NCBI GenBank assembly: GCA_963817755.1
Contig: CAWFPB010000002.1
Span: 248,001 to 312,000, forward strand
Reading direction: 5' to 3'
From: Oleiagrimonas sp963817755
GTDB lineage: Bacteria > Pseudomonadota > Gammaproteobacteria > Xanthomonadales > Rhodanobacteraceae
DNA: 64,000 nt
Shown here: piece after piece, positions 42,639 through 51,229 of the stretch
Layout: each line of letters begins with the position of its first letter
How positions within the stretch are numbered: position 1 is the stretch's first letter
Notes under the pieces: generated by a model
What the model was told of the DNA's origin: nothing
Database searches by the model: none
Seen by the model: the letters and a program-made list of their open reading frames with translations, nothing else
Made by a program: the position numbers and the translations under genes

Positions 42639-44108
42639 TCAGAGCCGGAACCAGTCCTTGACCGTGGCACCCATCGGGTCGGTGCCGGTGATATGGCGGA
42701 ATTCGTTGGAATGCGCATCGTAGACGTAGTCGCGCGACCAGCGCTCCTTGTTCGCCACGATCTCGCGCACCGCCTCCATGCAGTAGTCCACCTCGGTGTC
42801 GGGTGTGGTCGGATGGAAGCTCAGGCGCACCCAGCCGGGCTTGTCCGACAGGTCGCCGCGGTCGATCTTGTCGGTGATGCGGCGCGAGCGCGTCGGGTCC
42901 ACGTGCAGCAGGTAGTGGCCGTAGGTGCCCGCGCAGCTGCAGCCGCCGCGCGCCTGGATGCCGTAGCGGTCGTTGAGCAGCTGCACCATCAGGTTGTAGT
43001 GCAGGTCCTCGACGTAGAAGGACAGGATCGCCAGGCGGTCGTCCATCTCGTTGGCCAGCAGGTGCACGCCGGGCACGGCGCGCAGGCCGGCCAGGGCGCG
43101 CGGCACGATCTCGCGCTCGCGTGCGGCCATGGCGCCGACGTCCATCTGTGCTTTCAGGCGCATGGCCAGCGCCGCGCGGATGGTCTGCAGGAACGGCGGC
43201 GTGCCGCCGTCCTCGCGCGCCTCGATGTCGTCGATGAAGGCGTACTGGCCCCACGGATTGGTCCAGGACACGGTACCGCCTCCGGCCTCGTCCGGCACGC
43301 TGTTGCGGTACAGCTTGCGGTTGAACACCAGCACGCCGCTGGCGCCGGGGCCGCCCAGGTACTTGTGCGGGGAGAAGAACACCGCATCCAGGTGCTCGCC
43401 GTGTTCCGGATGCATGTCGATCGACACGTACGGTGCCGAGGCGGCGAAATCGACGAAGGCGACGCCACCGGCCTCGTGGATCATGCGCGCCAGCGCGCGG
43501 TACGGCGGCTGCACGCCGGTGACGTTGGAGCAGGCCGAGAACGAACCGATCTTGAAGCTGCGCGCGTGGTGCTTGTCGAGCAGCTCGGCAAAGGCGTCCA
43601 GGTCCGGAAGTCCGCGTTCGTCGGGCGGAATCACCTCCACTTCGGCGATGGTCTCGTACCAGCTGGTCTGGTTGCTGTGGTGTTCCATGTGGGTGACGAA
43701 CACCACCGGGCGCTCGTGCTCCGGCAGGTCGATGAAGCGGCGCAGGCCCTGTGGTGCCTTCAGCCCCAGGATGCGCTGGAACTTGTTGACCGCGCCGGTC
43801 ATGCCCGAGCCGCAGCTGAGCAGCACGTCGTCCGGGCCGGCATTCACCTCTTCCTTGATGATGCGGTGGGCCTCGTGATACGCCAGCGTCATCGCCGAGC
43901 CGGTCACGCTGGCTTCCGAGTGGGTATTGCCCACGAACGGGCCGAACTGCTCGAGCATGCGGCGCTCGATCGGCGCGTACAGCCGGCCGCTGGCGGTCCA
44001 GTCGGCATAGACGATGCGCTGGTCGCCGTACGGGCTGCGGAAGGTCTGGTCGATGCCGACGATGTTTCGGCGGATCGGTTCGAGTCGGTTGGAAGTGGCA
44101 ACGCTCAT
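42639..44108 (-). CDS. Class V PLP-dependent aminotransferase, cysteine-desulfurase-like
   Basis: The 489-residue enzyme has the class V fold: TASGRLYAPIERRMLEQFGPFVGNTHSEAS at the start, VFVTHMEHHSNQTSW, the PLP-binding FSPHKYLGGPGASG (Lys249) and ARGGCSCAGTYGHYLL with Cys390/Cys392 where SufS/CsdA desulfurases hold the persulfide cysteine. It is longer than SufS (about 400 aa) and has its own N-terminal region, so desulfurase, kynureninase-like or related chemistry are all open. The frame extends to 44159, but ATG 44108 is likely. It is upstream of, and coupled to, the VOC gene. Confidence 0.82.
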   Translation of the reverse strand: MSVATSNRLEPIRRNIVGIDQTFRSPYGDQRIVYADWTASGRLYAPIERRMLEQFGPFVGNTHSEASVTGSAMTLAYHEAHRIIKEEVNAGPDDVLLSCGSGMTGAVNKFQRILGLKAPQGLRRFIDLPEHERPVVFVTHMEHHSNQTSWYETIAEVEVIPPDERGLPDLDAFAELLDKHHARSFKIGSFSACSNVTGVQPPYRALARMIHEAGGVAFVDFAASAPYVSIDMHPEHGEHLDAVFFSPHKYLGGPGASGVLVFNRKLYRNSVPDEAGGGTVSWTNPWGQYAFIDDIEAREDGGTPPFLQTIRAALAMRLKAQMDVGAMAAREREIVPRALAGLRAVPGVHLLANEMDDRLAILSFYVEDLHYNLMVQLLNDRYGIQARGGCSCAGTYGHYLLHVDPTRSRRITDKIDRGDLSDKPGWVRLSFHPTTPDTEVDYCMEAVREIVANKERWSRDYVYDAHSNEFRHITGTDPMGATVKDWFRL

Positions 44109-44232
44109 GGGCGCCGGTCCTGCATCAAGCCTGGGAATACGACCCCGACTGTACCCCAAACCGGTCTCGCACTTCCCGTACGCACGGGCACGGCCGGCTC
44201 CGGGCGGCTTGCTGCGGCCGGTACGGGCCGAT

Positions 44233-45510
44233 TCAGCCGGCCAGGCCGACCAGGGCCGCAGCGCCCACGGTCATCGACAGAAGGACGACGTAGACCGTCC
44301 CGGTCACCAGGTACTTGAACAGGGTCAGTCCCCAGCCCTGGGCATAGACACGCTTTTGCATCAGCAGCAGGTACACCGGGATCCACAGCCATACGAGGGT
44401 GCGCAGCCAGCCCACCGGCATCGCGGCCCATCCCGGCAGCACGCCACGCAGCGCTTCCAGCCCGATCAGCAGCAGCAGCGACAGGAACAGGAAGGCGTGG
44501 CTGTGCAGGGACACGATCAGGTGTTCCATGTACAGGCGGTGATGGAACAGGTACAGCAGCTGCAGCACCAGGGCGAACACCGGCACCAGCACCAGCATCG
44601 ACTGCGGGAGGGCCGAGAAGATCTGGCCGACCAGCATGTCGCGATCGGCGGCACTGCCGTTCATGCGCATGGCGTTGGTCTTCAGGCGCTGGACGCGGCG
44701 CTGGAACCAGGCCTCCAGGCCATGGGCCTGCGCCTTCCCGTCCCGGGCCTTCGGGCCGGTGCGGGCCGCATGCAGCCGGGCCAGGCGCGCGCCGGCCCGT
44801 TGCTGCAGCAGCCGGTGCCGCCGGTCGCGTTCGGCGCCCGGCGGCACGAGGGCGTCGGTCACCGCCAGCGATGTGGCCAGGCGACGCTCGAGCGAGGCGG
44901 TCGAGTCGGCGCCGGACAGGCTCAGGCGTTCCAGCGCGTCGATGCGCGCCGCCTGCGCCGCGGTGGGAGCATGGTCCGGCAAGACCTGCTGCATGCGCTG
45001 CAGGGCGGCGAAAGCCAGCGCATGCCGCGACATGTCCACCACGTCCTTCACGCCGGGCGTTTTGACCGGCACCTTGCCGGTGTCGTCCAGCTGCGCCGAC
45101 AGCGTATCCAGTTGCTGCAGCACCGCTTGTGGCGTCTGCGCCGAGGCGAAGGCGGATCGATCGGCAGACGCCGGGCCCAGGTCCAGTTTCAGCACGGCGT
45201 GCAGGAAGAAAAAGCTCATCAGGCACAGCACGAACATCAGCCGGAACGGCGTGATGTACCGGATCCGTCGACCGGCCAGGTATTCGCGCGTGAGCCGGCC
45301 CGGGAAGAAGTACAACATGGGCAGGGTCCGGGCCACGCGTCCGTCGAGGTTCAGCAGCACGTCGGCGGCGTCCTCGACCAGCCCGGGCAGGTGCCGCAGC
45401 ACGTTTTTGGAGGACTGCCCGCAGACATGGCACCACTCGCCCTGGAGCGGCGTGCCGCAGTTGGTGCAAAACCTGGCCTGATCGTCAGGCGTCCGGATCA
45501 GCTCGTTCAT
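44233..45510 (-). CDS. DUF3667 family membrane protein with zinc ribbon
   Basis: The 425-residue protein starts with a four-cysteine zinc ribbon (FCTNCGTPLQGEWCHVCGQ). The DUF3667 core RHLPGLVEDAADVLLNLDGRVARTLPMLYFFPGRLTREYLAGRRIRYITPFRLMFVLCLMSFFFLH and a long soluble insert (about 130-275) follow. The C-terminus has several TM helices (VPVFALVLQLLYLFHHRLYMEHLIVSLH). The function is unknown. It sits 29 bp downstream of another membrane protein gene. Confidence 0.8.
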   Translation of the reverse strand: MNELIRTPDDQARFCTNCGTPLQGEWCHVCGQSSKNVLRHLPGLVEDAADVLLNLDGRVARTLPMLYFFPGRLTREYLAGRRIRYITPFRLMFVLCLMSFFFLHAVLKLDLGPASADRSAFASAQTPQAVLQQLDTLSAQLDDTGKVPVKTPGVKDVVDMSRHALAFAALQRMQQVLPDHAPTAAQAARIDALERLSLSGADSTASLERRLATSLAVTDALVPPGAERDRRHRLLQQRAGARLARLHAARTGPKARDGKAQAHGLEAWFQRRVQRLKTNAMRMNGSAADRDMLVGQIFSALPQSMLVLVPVFALVLQLLYLFHHRLYMEHLIVSLHSHAFLFLSLLLLIGLEALRGVLPGWAAMPVGWLRTLVWLWIPVYLLLMQKRVYAQGWGLTLFKYLVTGTVYVVLLSMTVGAAALVGLAG

Positions 45511-45539
45511 GCCGTGTGCTCGCCCCGTCCTCCGGCCCA

Positions 45540-46121
45540 TCATGACATGCCGTTCCCGTGTGCATCGGGCGCAGGGCGGGCGGCGCGACGAAACAGCCAG
45601 GCGGAGGCCAGGAACAGACCGGCGAAGAATCCGTGGGTGGCCAGAACCACGTCCGTTCGAGTCGTTTCCGCACCGGCGAACACGGACAGGGCGAGTCCCG
45701 CGGCGAGCACCAGGGCCAGGGCGGTCGCCAGCATGGCCAGGGCCATGCCGCGTGGTCGCAGGCGCGCCAGCAGGGTGCCGGCCAGGCCCACCGCGAGCAC
45801 GCCGGCAACCATGAAGTTGGCCGGGTTGCCCGGGGGGCCGGCCATGCCCACGGCGAGGTTGGCCCACACCATCAGCCATGCCCCCGCCAGGGCCAGGCCG
45901 AAGGCCAGCCGCAGCAACGGTCGGCGGGTCGCGCGCAGGACCTGCGCGAAACTGAAGCCGGCCGCGAACATCAGGCTCCCGGCCACGAGGAAGTCCATCG
46001 GGCTCCAGCGCACCTGGTCGGTGAACTGCATGGCCACCAGCGGTACCAGCAACAACGCCAGGGTGACCAGGGCGACATGCAGCGCGGCGCGCCGTCCGCC
46101 AAGCGAAGGAGAACCGGTCAT
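45540..46121 (-). CDS. Uncharacterised multi-TM membrane protein
   Basis: The 193-residue protein has about six hydrophobic helices separated by short Arg-rich loops (RATRRPLLRLAFG, RLRPRGMAL) and a short tail (RRAARPAPDAHGNGMS). I do not recognise a family beyond a general small membrane protein. It is co-directional with the DUF3667 gene 29 bp downstream and the Coa1-like gene 82 bp upstream, so a four-gene membrane-protein unit is plausible. Confidence 0.65.
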   Translation of the reverse strand: MTGSPSLGGRRAALHVALVTLALLLVPLVAMQFTDQVRWSPMDFLVAGSLMFAAGFSFAQVLRATRRPLLRLAFGLALAGAWLMVWANLAVGMAGPPGNPANFMVAGVLAVGLAGTLLARLRPRGMALAMLATALALVLAAGLALSVFAGAETTRTDVVLATHGFFAGLFLASAWLFRRAARPAPDAHGNGMS

Positions 46122-46203
46122 CGATGCACCTGCATCAGCTGGATGCAGGCGCAGTGTGCCCCGAAGGCTGGCACGGCGCATCCCGCCGGGGTCGTCAAAC
46201 GAT

Positions 46204-46833
46204 TCACTGCGATGCGGATGGGGCGCGGTCCTGATGGACCAGTTCCACCCGCTGATGGCTGCCGGCGTCCTCCAGCACCGCCCGGTCGATGTGCCATTGC
46301 CCCATGGACTTGGTGGCCAGGACGTAGACCTGGCCCTTGCCGTGCGGTCCCTCGGCGCGGAACGAAAGCCGTGCCTTGCCGTCGGGTCCGGAGACGTTGA
46401 TGCTGCCGGTGGCAAAGCCGGTGGTGATGGGGCGGCCCAGCAGGCGCACGGCCTGCGGCGTGGCGTTGAGGTCGCGAACGCCCATCTCGTAGGCCGTCGA
46501 ATGCTTGAAGCCGACCATGATCGCGCCGATGAGTCCGGCGAAGAACAACAGGCTCAGGGCAAGCACCACCAGCCCCCAGAAAGCCCAACGGCGCTGGGTG
46601 GTCCGGAACGCCTCGACGCTCTCCCAGCGCTTGTTCTGCCAGGCCCAGCGGCTGCCCCGCGCGCCCAGCACGAAGGGCATGACCAGGTTGACCAGCGGCA
46701 CGAACATCAGCAGGGCCACCAGGGTGTTGTTGCCGATGCCCCAGATCCAGTTGAACAGGAAGGCGCCCCAGTTCCAGCGGTCGATCTCGGCGGGTACCGC
46801 GGTGCCGCGGCCGCTTCCCGAAGTGTTTTCCAT
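46204..46833 (-). CDS. Coa1-like membrane protein
   Basis: The 209-residue protein has an N-terminal RWNWGAFLFNWIWGIGNNTLVALL segment and two or three TM helices (about 27-55 and 82-108). A periplasmic C-terminal domain (VRLLGRPITTGFATGSINVSGPDGKARLSFRAEGPHGKGQVYVLATKSMGQWHIDRAVLE) resembles the cytochrome c oxidase assembly factor 1 / Tim21-like domain. In mitochondria Coa1 helps assemble Cox1; bacterial members are uncharacterised. The small oxidase-like membrane protein at 41.7 kb is not linked in transcription. Confidence 0.72.
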   Translation of the reverse strand: MENTSGSGRGTAVPAEIDRWNWGAFLFNWIWGIGNNTLVALLMFVPLVNLVMPFVLGARGSRWAWQNKRWESVEAFRTTQRRWAFWGLVVLALSLLFFAGLIGAIMVGFKHSTAYEMGVRDLNATPQAVRLLGRPITTGFATGSINVSGPDGKARLSFRAEGPHGKGQVYVLATKSMGQWHIDRAVLEDAGSHQRVELVHQDRAPSASQ

Positions 46834-46869
46834 GACGTGCTTCTCCCGGTGGGTCCGTTGGCCGGACGT

Positions 46870-47424
46870 TCAATCCATGTCGTGCCTGGACGGCAGGGTG
46901 CGGAAGGCGGCCTTCCAGGGCGGCCGGTCCCATTCCGGATGCTGCGTCCAGACCTTGCGCAGGGCCTGCTTCCAGCGGCGCCAGGCCGACAGGCCGGGCA
47001 GCGTCGGGGTGTGGGCGAGCTCGAAATGGATGCCGGTGTAGGGATCGTTGAAGAACACCGCGTAATAGCCGGGCGTGTACACGGGGTATTCGGCCGGCGG
47101 GTCGGTGACCTCGACGTCGTTGTTCAGCAGGAAGTCGCGGTGGAAGTCGTCGATCTCGCGGCGCGAGCGCGCCCACAGGGCGACATGGTGAATGCCGGTC
47201 GCGTGCTCGGCGTGGTGCAGCCTGCCGCCGCTTTGCGCCGGCTGGATGCCGATGTAGCTGTGGAACATCGGCAGCCGCGCCATGTAGTAGGTCGAGCGGT
47301 AGCCGATGTCCAGGGTCCAGAAGCTGGCATAGCCCAGCCAGCCGAACATGCGATCGAAGAATGCGATCGAGGCCTCGTAGTCGAGGACGGACAGCTCGAT
47401 GTGGTGGATGCCTTTCCAGCGCAT
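46870..47424 (-). CDS. VOC family protein
   Basis: The 184-residue protein is a two-module VOC (glyoxalase fold) protein. IHHIELSVLDYEASIAFFDRMFGWLGY and GIHHVALWARSRREIDDFHRDFLL are the two beta-alpha-beta modules, and GYYAVFFNDPYTGIHFELAH supplies a metal-ligand Glu. A C-terminal Trp-rich tail (WRRWKQALRKVWTQHPEWDRPPW) is unusual. It is likely a metal-dependent lyase, dioxygenase or resistance protein, but the substrate is unknown. It is 36 bp upstream of the Coa1-like gene. Confidence 0.8.
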   Translation of the reverse strand: MRWKGIHHIELSVLDYEASIAFFDRMFGWLGYASFWTLDIGYRSTYYMARLPMFHSYIGIQPAQSGGRLHHAEHATGIHHVALWARSRREIDDFHRDFLLNNDVEVTDPPAEYPVYTPGYYAVFFNDPYTGIHFELAHTPTLPGLSAWRRWKQALRKVWTQHPEWDRPPWKAAFRTLPSRHDMD

Positions 47425-47490
47425 GGCGGTGCCTCCCCGTCACCGTCATCGATCGCGCCCCAGCATACATGCGTCCGTGGCGAATGGGAC

Positions 47491-47515
47491 GCGAGCCGTT
47501 CTCCGGTCGGCTCGC
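47491..47515 (-). terminator. Hairpin downstream of tal
   Basis: Perfect 8-bp arms GCGAGCCG/CGGCTCGC (47491-47498, 47508-47515) lie 10 bases past the tal stop on the minus strand. No T-run follows, so it may be weak or Rho-assisted. Confidence 0.4.
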
Positions 47516-47524
47516 GGCAATGGA

Positions 47525-48478
47525 TCAGAGCCGATCGCCCAGCATCTTCTCCAGCTTGATCTGGTCGGCGGCGAAACGGCGGATGCCGTCGGCCAGCTTC
47601 TCGGTGGCCATGGCGTCCTCGTTCATGCCCCAGCGGAAACGGTGCTCGTCGAGGCGGTCGGTGCGCGTCTCACGCTGGCCGTCGTCCTCGAGCCGGCGCG
47701 GCAGGTCGGCTTCGGTGGCGTCGAGCTTTTCCAGCAGGTCGGGGCTGATGGTCAGCCGGTCGCAGCCGGCCAGGGCGGTGATCTGCCCGGTGTTGCGGAA
47801 GCTCGCGCCCATCACCACGGTGTCCACGCCGTGACGCTTGTACCAGTCGTAGATGCGGCGCACCGACTGCACGCCCGGGTCGTCCTCGGGGGCGTAGCCC
47901 TCGTGCTCGGTGTTGGCCACGTACCAGTCGTAGATGCGGCCCACGAAGGGCGAGATCAGGAACACCCCGGCATCGGCGGCGGCCACGGCCTGCTCGAAGG
48001 CGAACAGCAGCGTGGCGTTGCAGTGGATGCCCTCGCGCTCGAGCCGCTCGGCGGCGCGCAGGCCTTCCCAGGTGGAGGCGATCTTGATCAGGATGCGATC
48101 GGTGCCGATGCCGGCCTCGTCGTACATCTCGACCAGCCGGTGCGCCTTGGCCACGGTGGCCTCGGTGTCGAACGACAGCCGCGCGTCGACCTCGGTGGAC
48201 ACACGCCCGGGGATCAGCTTCAGGATGTGCGTGCCGGCATTCACGGCCAGGCGGTCGCAGGCATCGACGACCCGGGTGTGCGGGTCGTTGCTCTGCCCGC
48301 GTGCCCAGTCCAGCGCGTCCTCGATCAGTGCCGTGTAGCCGTCCATCGAGGCGGCCTTGAGCAGCAGCGACGGGTTGGTGGTGGCATCGACCGGCTGGTG
48401 CCGTTCGATGGCGCTGATGTCGCCGGAGTCGACCACCACGGTGGTCATGTCGCGCAGTTGTTCGAGCTGGGTAGCCAT
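47525..48478 (-). CDS. tal: Transaldolase
   Basis: Transaldolase moves a dihydroxyacetone unit between sugar phosphates in the pentose phosphate pathway. The 317-residue protein matches the TalB class: MATQLEQLRDMTTVVVDSGDISAIERHQPVDATTNPSLLLKA, LSFDTEATVAKA and the Schiff-base Lys132 in ILIKIASTWEG. CNATLLFAFEQA, LISPFVGRIYDWY and VMGASFRNTGQI follow. The frame is open beyond 48478, but the family start MATQLEQL fixes ATG 48478. Confidence 0.96.
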   Translation of the reverse strand: MATQLEQLRDMTTVVVDSGDISAIERHQPVDATTNPSLLLKAASMDGYTALIEDALDWARGQSNDPHTRVVDACDRLAVNAGTHILKLIPGRVSTEVDARLSFDTEATVAKAHRLVEMYDEAGIGTDRILIKIASTWEGLRAAERLEREGIHCNATLLFAFEQAVAAADAGVFLISPFVGRIYDWYVANTEHEGYAPEDDPGVQSVRRIYDWYKRHGVDTVVMGASFRNTGQITALAGCDRLTISPDLLEKLDATEADLPRRLEDDGQRETRTDRLDEHRFRWGMNEDAMATEKLADGIRRFAADQIKLEKMLGDRL

Positions 48479-48587
48479 GGAATTCCTGGGTTGGAGATGG
48501 GTGGCGGGCGTCGGGCTTATTTTGCCACGAGCGGGTGATGCGACCCTGAAGGTGCGCTGCATCCGTGCGTGCGGACGTGTTGCGGCT

Positions 48588-50769
48588 TCAGTACAGATCC
48601 ACCGGATCCACGTCGATCGACCAGCGCACCCGCCGCGCCCCCTCGAGCGCGCCCAGTGCCTCGCGCCAGGGGCGCAGCGAGGCGTGCAGTGGGCCACGCG
48701 CGTCGGCCTCCAGCAGCAACTGGCCGCGATGGCGGCCGGCGCGCAGCGCCATCGGTGCCGGCATCGGGCCGGTCACGCGCAGGGCGGGTGTCTCGCCCAG
48801 TGCCGCGCGCGCGGCGGCAAGGAAAGACTCGACCGGCTCGCGGCGCGTGGCGTCGGCGCGCAGCAGGGCCTGGTGGGCGTAGGGCGGCAGCTGCAGCGCG
48901 CGGCGCTCGTCCAGCATCTGCTGGCAGGTGGCGGCGTAGCCGCGGTGCAACAGCGTCTGCAGCAGCGGGTGTTCGGGGTGGTGGGTCTGCAGCAGTACGC
49001 GGCCGGGCTTGTCGGCGCGACCTGCACGGCCGGCGACCTGCACGATCAGTTGTGCGAGGCGTTCGTTGGCGCGGAAATCCAGGCTGTGCAGCCCCTCGTC
49101 GATGCTGGTGATGGCAACCAGGGTCAGATTGGGCAGGTCGTGGCCCTTGGCCAACATCTGGGTGCCGACCAGGATCGCCGGGCGGCCGTCGGCCAGCGGA
49201 CCGAGCAGGTCCTCGAAGGCGTCGCGGCGCCGGGTGGTCTCGCGATCGATGCGCAGCACCGGGACGTCGGCGTAGCGCGTGATCAGGGTGTCCTCCAGGC
49301 GCTCGGTGCCGTGGCCCTGGCGGAACAGGCCCTCGTTGCCGCATTGCGGGCAGGACGCCGGGACCGGCCGTTCCAGGTCGCAGTGGTGGCAGACCAGGCG
49401 CTGGCGACCCTGGTGCAGTGCCAGCGGCTTTTCGCAGCGCGGGCATTCGGCGTGCCAGCCGCACAGGTGGCAGGTCAGCAGCGGCGCATAACCGCGGCGG
49501 TTGCGGAAGATCAGCGCCTGTTCGCCGCGTTCGACGCAGGCGTCCAGCGCCGCCAGCAGCGGGTTGGACAGGCCGTGCTGCAGCGACTGTCCGCGCACGT
49601 CCAGGATTTCCGCGCGCGGCGGCGTGCTGTGCGCGCCGGTGCGCTCGCGCAGGTGCAGGCGTCGATAGCGGCCGTTGTCGACATTGGCCAGGGTCTCCAG
49701 CGAGGGCGTGGCGGTAGCCCAGCACGATCGGCACCCCCAGGCGCTGGGCGCGCACCACGGCCAGGTCGCGTGCGTGGTAGCGAAAACCCTCCTGCTGCTT
49801 GTAGGAGGTGTCGTGTTCCTCGTCGACAATGATCAGACCGGCATGTGGAAGCGGCGCGAAGATGGCCGAGCGCGTGCCCAGGATCACCTTGGCCCGACCC
49901 TCGCGGGCGCGCAGCCAGGCGCCGGCGCGCGCGCCCTCGGCGAGGTTGGAGTGCAGCACGTCCACGTGCACGCCCAGGCGCGCACGCAGCCGTGCCACGG
50001 TCTGCGGCGCCAGGCCGATCTCCGGCACCAGCAGCAGGCTCTGGCGGCCCGCGGCCAGGGCGCGTTCGATCAGGTGGATGTAGACCTCGGTCTTGCCGCT
50101 GCCGGTGACGCCGTGCAGCAGGAACGGCGCGAAGCCGCCGAAGCCGTCGCCGATGGCGTCGACGGCTTCACGCTGGCCGGCGTTGAGCTCGGGTCCGGCC
50201 TCGCCCGGAGCGGGGTGCGAATCTTCCTGCACGGTGAAACGGTCGACCAGTCCGGCCTTGTGCAATCGTCGCGCAGCCTCGCGCCAGCCAGGCAGCAGCA
50301 CGTCCAGTTCGCCCGCGTGCTGCTCGCCTGCGACAAGCAGGTCAAGCAGGGCGCTGCTGCGTCCGCGGCGGCGTGCGGTCTGTTGCGGGTCGCGACCGGC
50401 CTCGGTCAACCGCCAGGCTTCCTCTCCGGTGGACGGCCAGGGCTTGTCCTGGCGCAGCAGGGTGGGCAGGGCGTTCAGCACCACGTCGCCGGGGGCGCCG
50501 AGCCAGTAGTCGGCGGCCCAGGTCAAGGTGGCCAGCAGTTCGGCATCCAGCAGGGGCGACGGATCCAGCACGCGCTGCACGCGCTTGAGCTGGTGTGCGG
50601 GCCAGGCGCTCTCCACCCCGGCCTCGATCACCACCCCGACCTGCGTGCCGCGACCGAACGGCACCTTCACGCGCGTGCCGGGCGCGGGATCGTGGCCGTC
50701 CCCGGGCGGCAGGTAATCGAACAGGCGCGGCAGCGGGACCGGCAGGGCAATACGCAGGACGGCGGGCAT
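48588..50769 (-). pseudogene. priA: Primosomal helicase PriA, interrupted by a single-base frameshift
   Basis: PriA restarts stalled replication forks. Residues 1-355 read MPAVLRIALPVPLPRLFDYLPPG...HGVTGSGKTEVYIHLIERAL...IIVDEEHDTSYKQQEGFRYHARDLAVVRAQRLGVPIVLG in one frame. The protein then continues in another frame as ATPSLETLANVDNGRYRRLHL, zinc-binding CHLCGWHAECPRCEKPLALH...CHHCDLERPVPASCPQCG and GTQMLAKGHDLPNLTLV to VDPVDLY. The switch is at about 49715. The span is 2182 nt (3 x 727 + 1), so removing one base restores a 726-residue PriA. It is either a real mutation or a sequencing error. Confidence 0.9.
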
Positions 50770-50901
50770 GCGGCGCAGTGTAGCCGGGGCGTGGCTCAGA
50801 CGAGTGGCCTATCCCCTTCGGCCAGCCCCGAGATACGTACCAATCTTCATCGCTTTCCTTGGAAGCGAAGCTAAGTGCCCAGCTTCAGGGGCTTTTCGTG
50901 G

Positions 50902-50937
50902 TTATCCACAAAAGATGTGGATAAGTCTGTGGACGCA
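50902..50937. promoter_or_regulatory. Cluster of DnaA boxes
   Basis: TTATCCACA (50902-50910) and its inverse TGTGGATAA (50916-50924) are two perfect consensus DnaA boxes facing each other across five bases. A partial third (TGTGGACGC, 50929-50937) follows. The arrangement resembles oriC boxes, but no dnaA, dnaN, gidA or rpmH is nearby in the window. Confidence 0.7.
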
Positions 50938-50964
50938 AATGGGATCAGGGCACGCAAGGCCCAT

Positions 50965-50988
50965 CAATGCGTGACTTGTTACGCATTG
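50965..50988. promoter_or_regulatory. 8-8-8 inverted repeat near the DnaA boxes
   Basis: CAATGCGT (50965-50972) and ACGCATTG (50981-50988) are exact inverse arms with an 8-nt spacer. It looks like a dimeric regulator site or small hairpin. The factor is unknown. Confidence 0.45.
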
Positions 50989-51229
50989 GTGAATGTTTAA
51001 CCACCCAGAAATATATGTTCTAAAACAATCATATACGCGGTTGGTTTGTGCGCCTTCCGACGTCGGTGCGGGCGGCGCTCAGCGCTTGATGAGACGGATC
51101 CGGCACTGTGTACAAAATCCACCGGGCATGCTGAAAAAGCTGACACGGCAAGTATTTTGTGCGTATCTCCCGTCCTGCGGCGGCCACGGCTAGAATGGCC
51201 TGTCCGTTCGTCCCTACGGCCTGCCTGCG

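Larger units (their letters stand above)
50770..51229. other. Gene-free 460-bp divergent spacer between priA and a MATE gene
   Basis: No gene is supported here. The segment contains a pair of perfect DnaA boxes, an 8-bp-arm dyad and an AT-rich 27-bp tract (51009-51035, 23 A/T in 27). A TAGAAT -10-like element (51191-51196) lies ahead of the MATE gene. It is the longest gene-free stretch in the window and stands out by its low GC. Confidence 0.7.

Noticed and set aside
49700..49730. Programmed ribosomal frameshift in priA
   Set aside because: A +1 slip would be needed at GGC-TAC, where I see no slippery run, internal Shine-Dalgarno or stop codon at the site. Mutation or sequence error is simpler.
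42221..50769. A defence or biosynthetic island in the minus-strand block
   Set aside because: It includes ordinary housekeeping genes (tal, priA). Base composition looks like the rest, and no integrase, tRNA or transposase borders it.
51005..51040. A dif (XerCD) site in the AT-rich tract
   Set aside because: The tract does not match the two 11-bp Xer arms with 6-bp centre of the gammaproteobacterial dif consensus.
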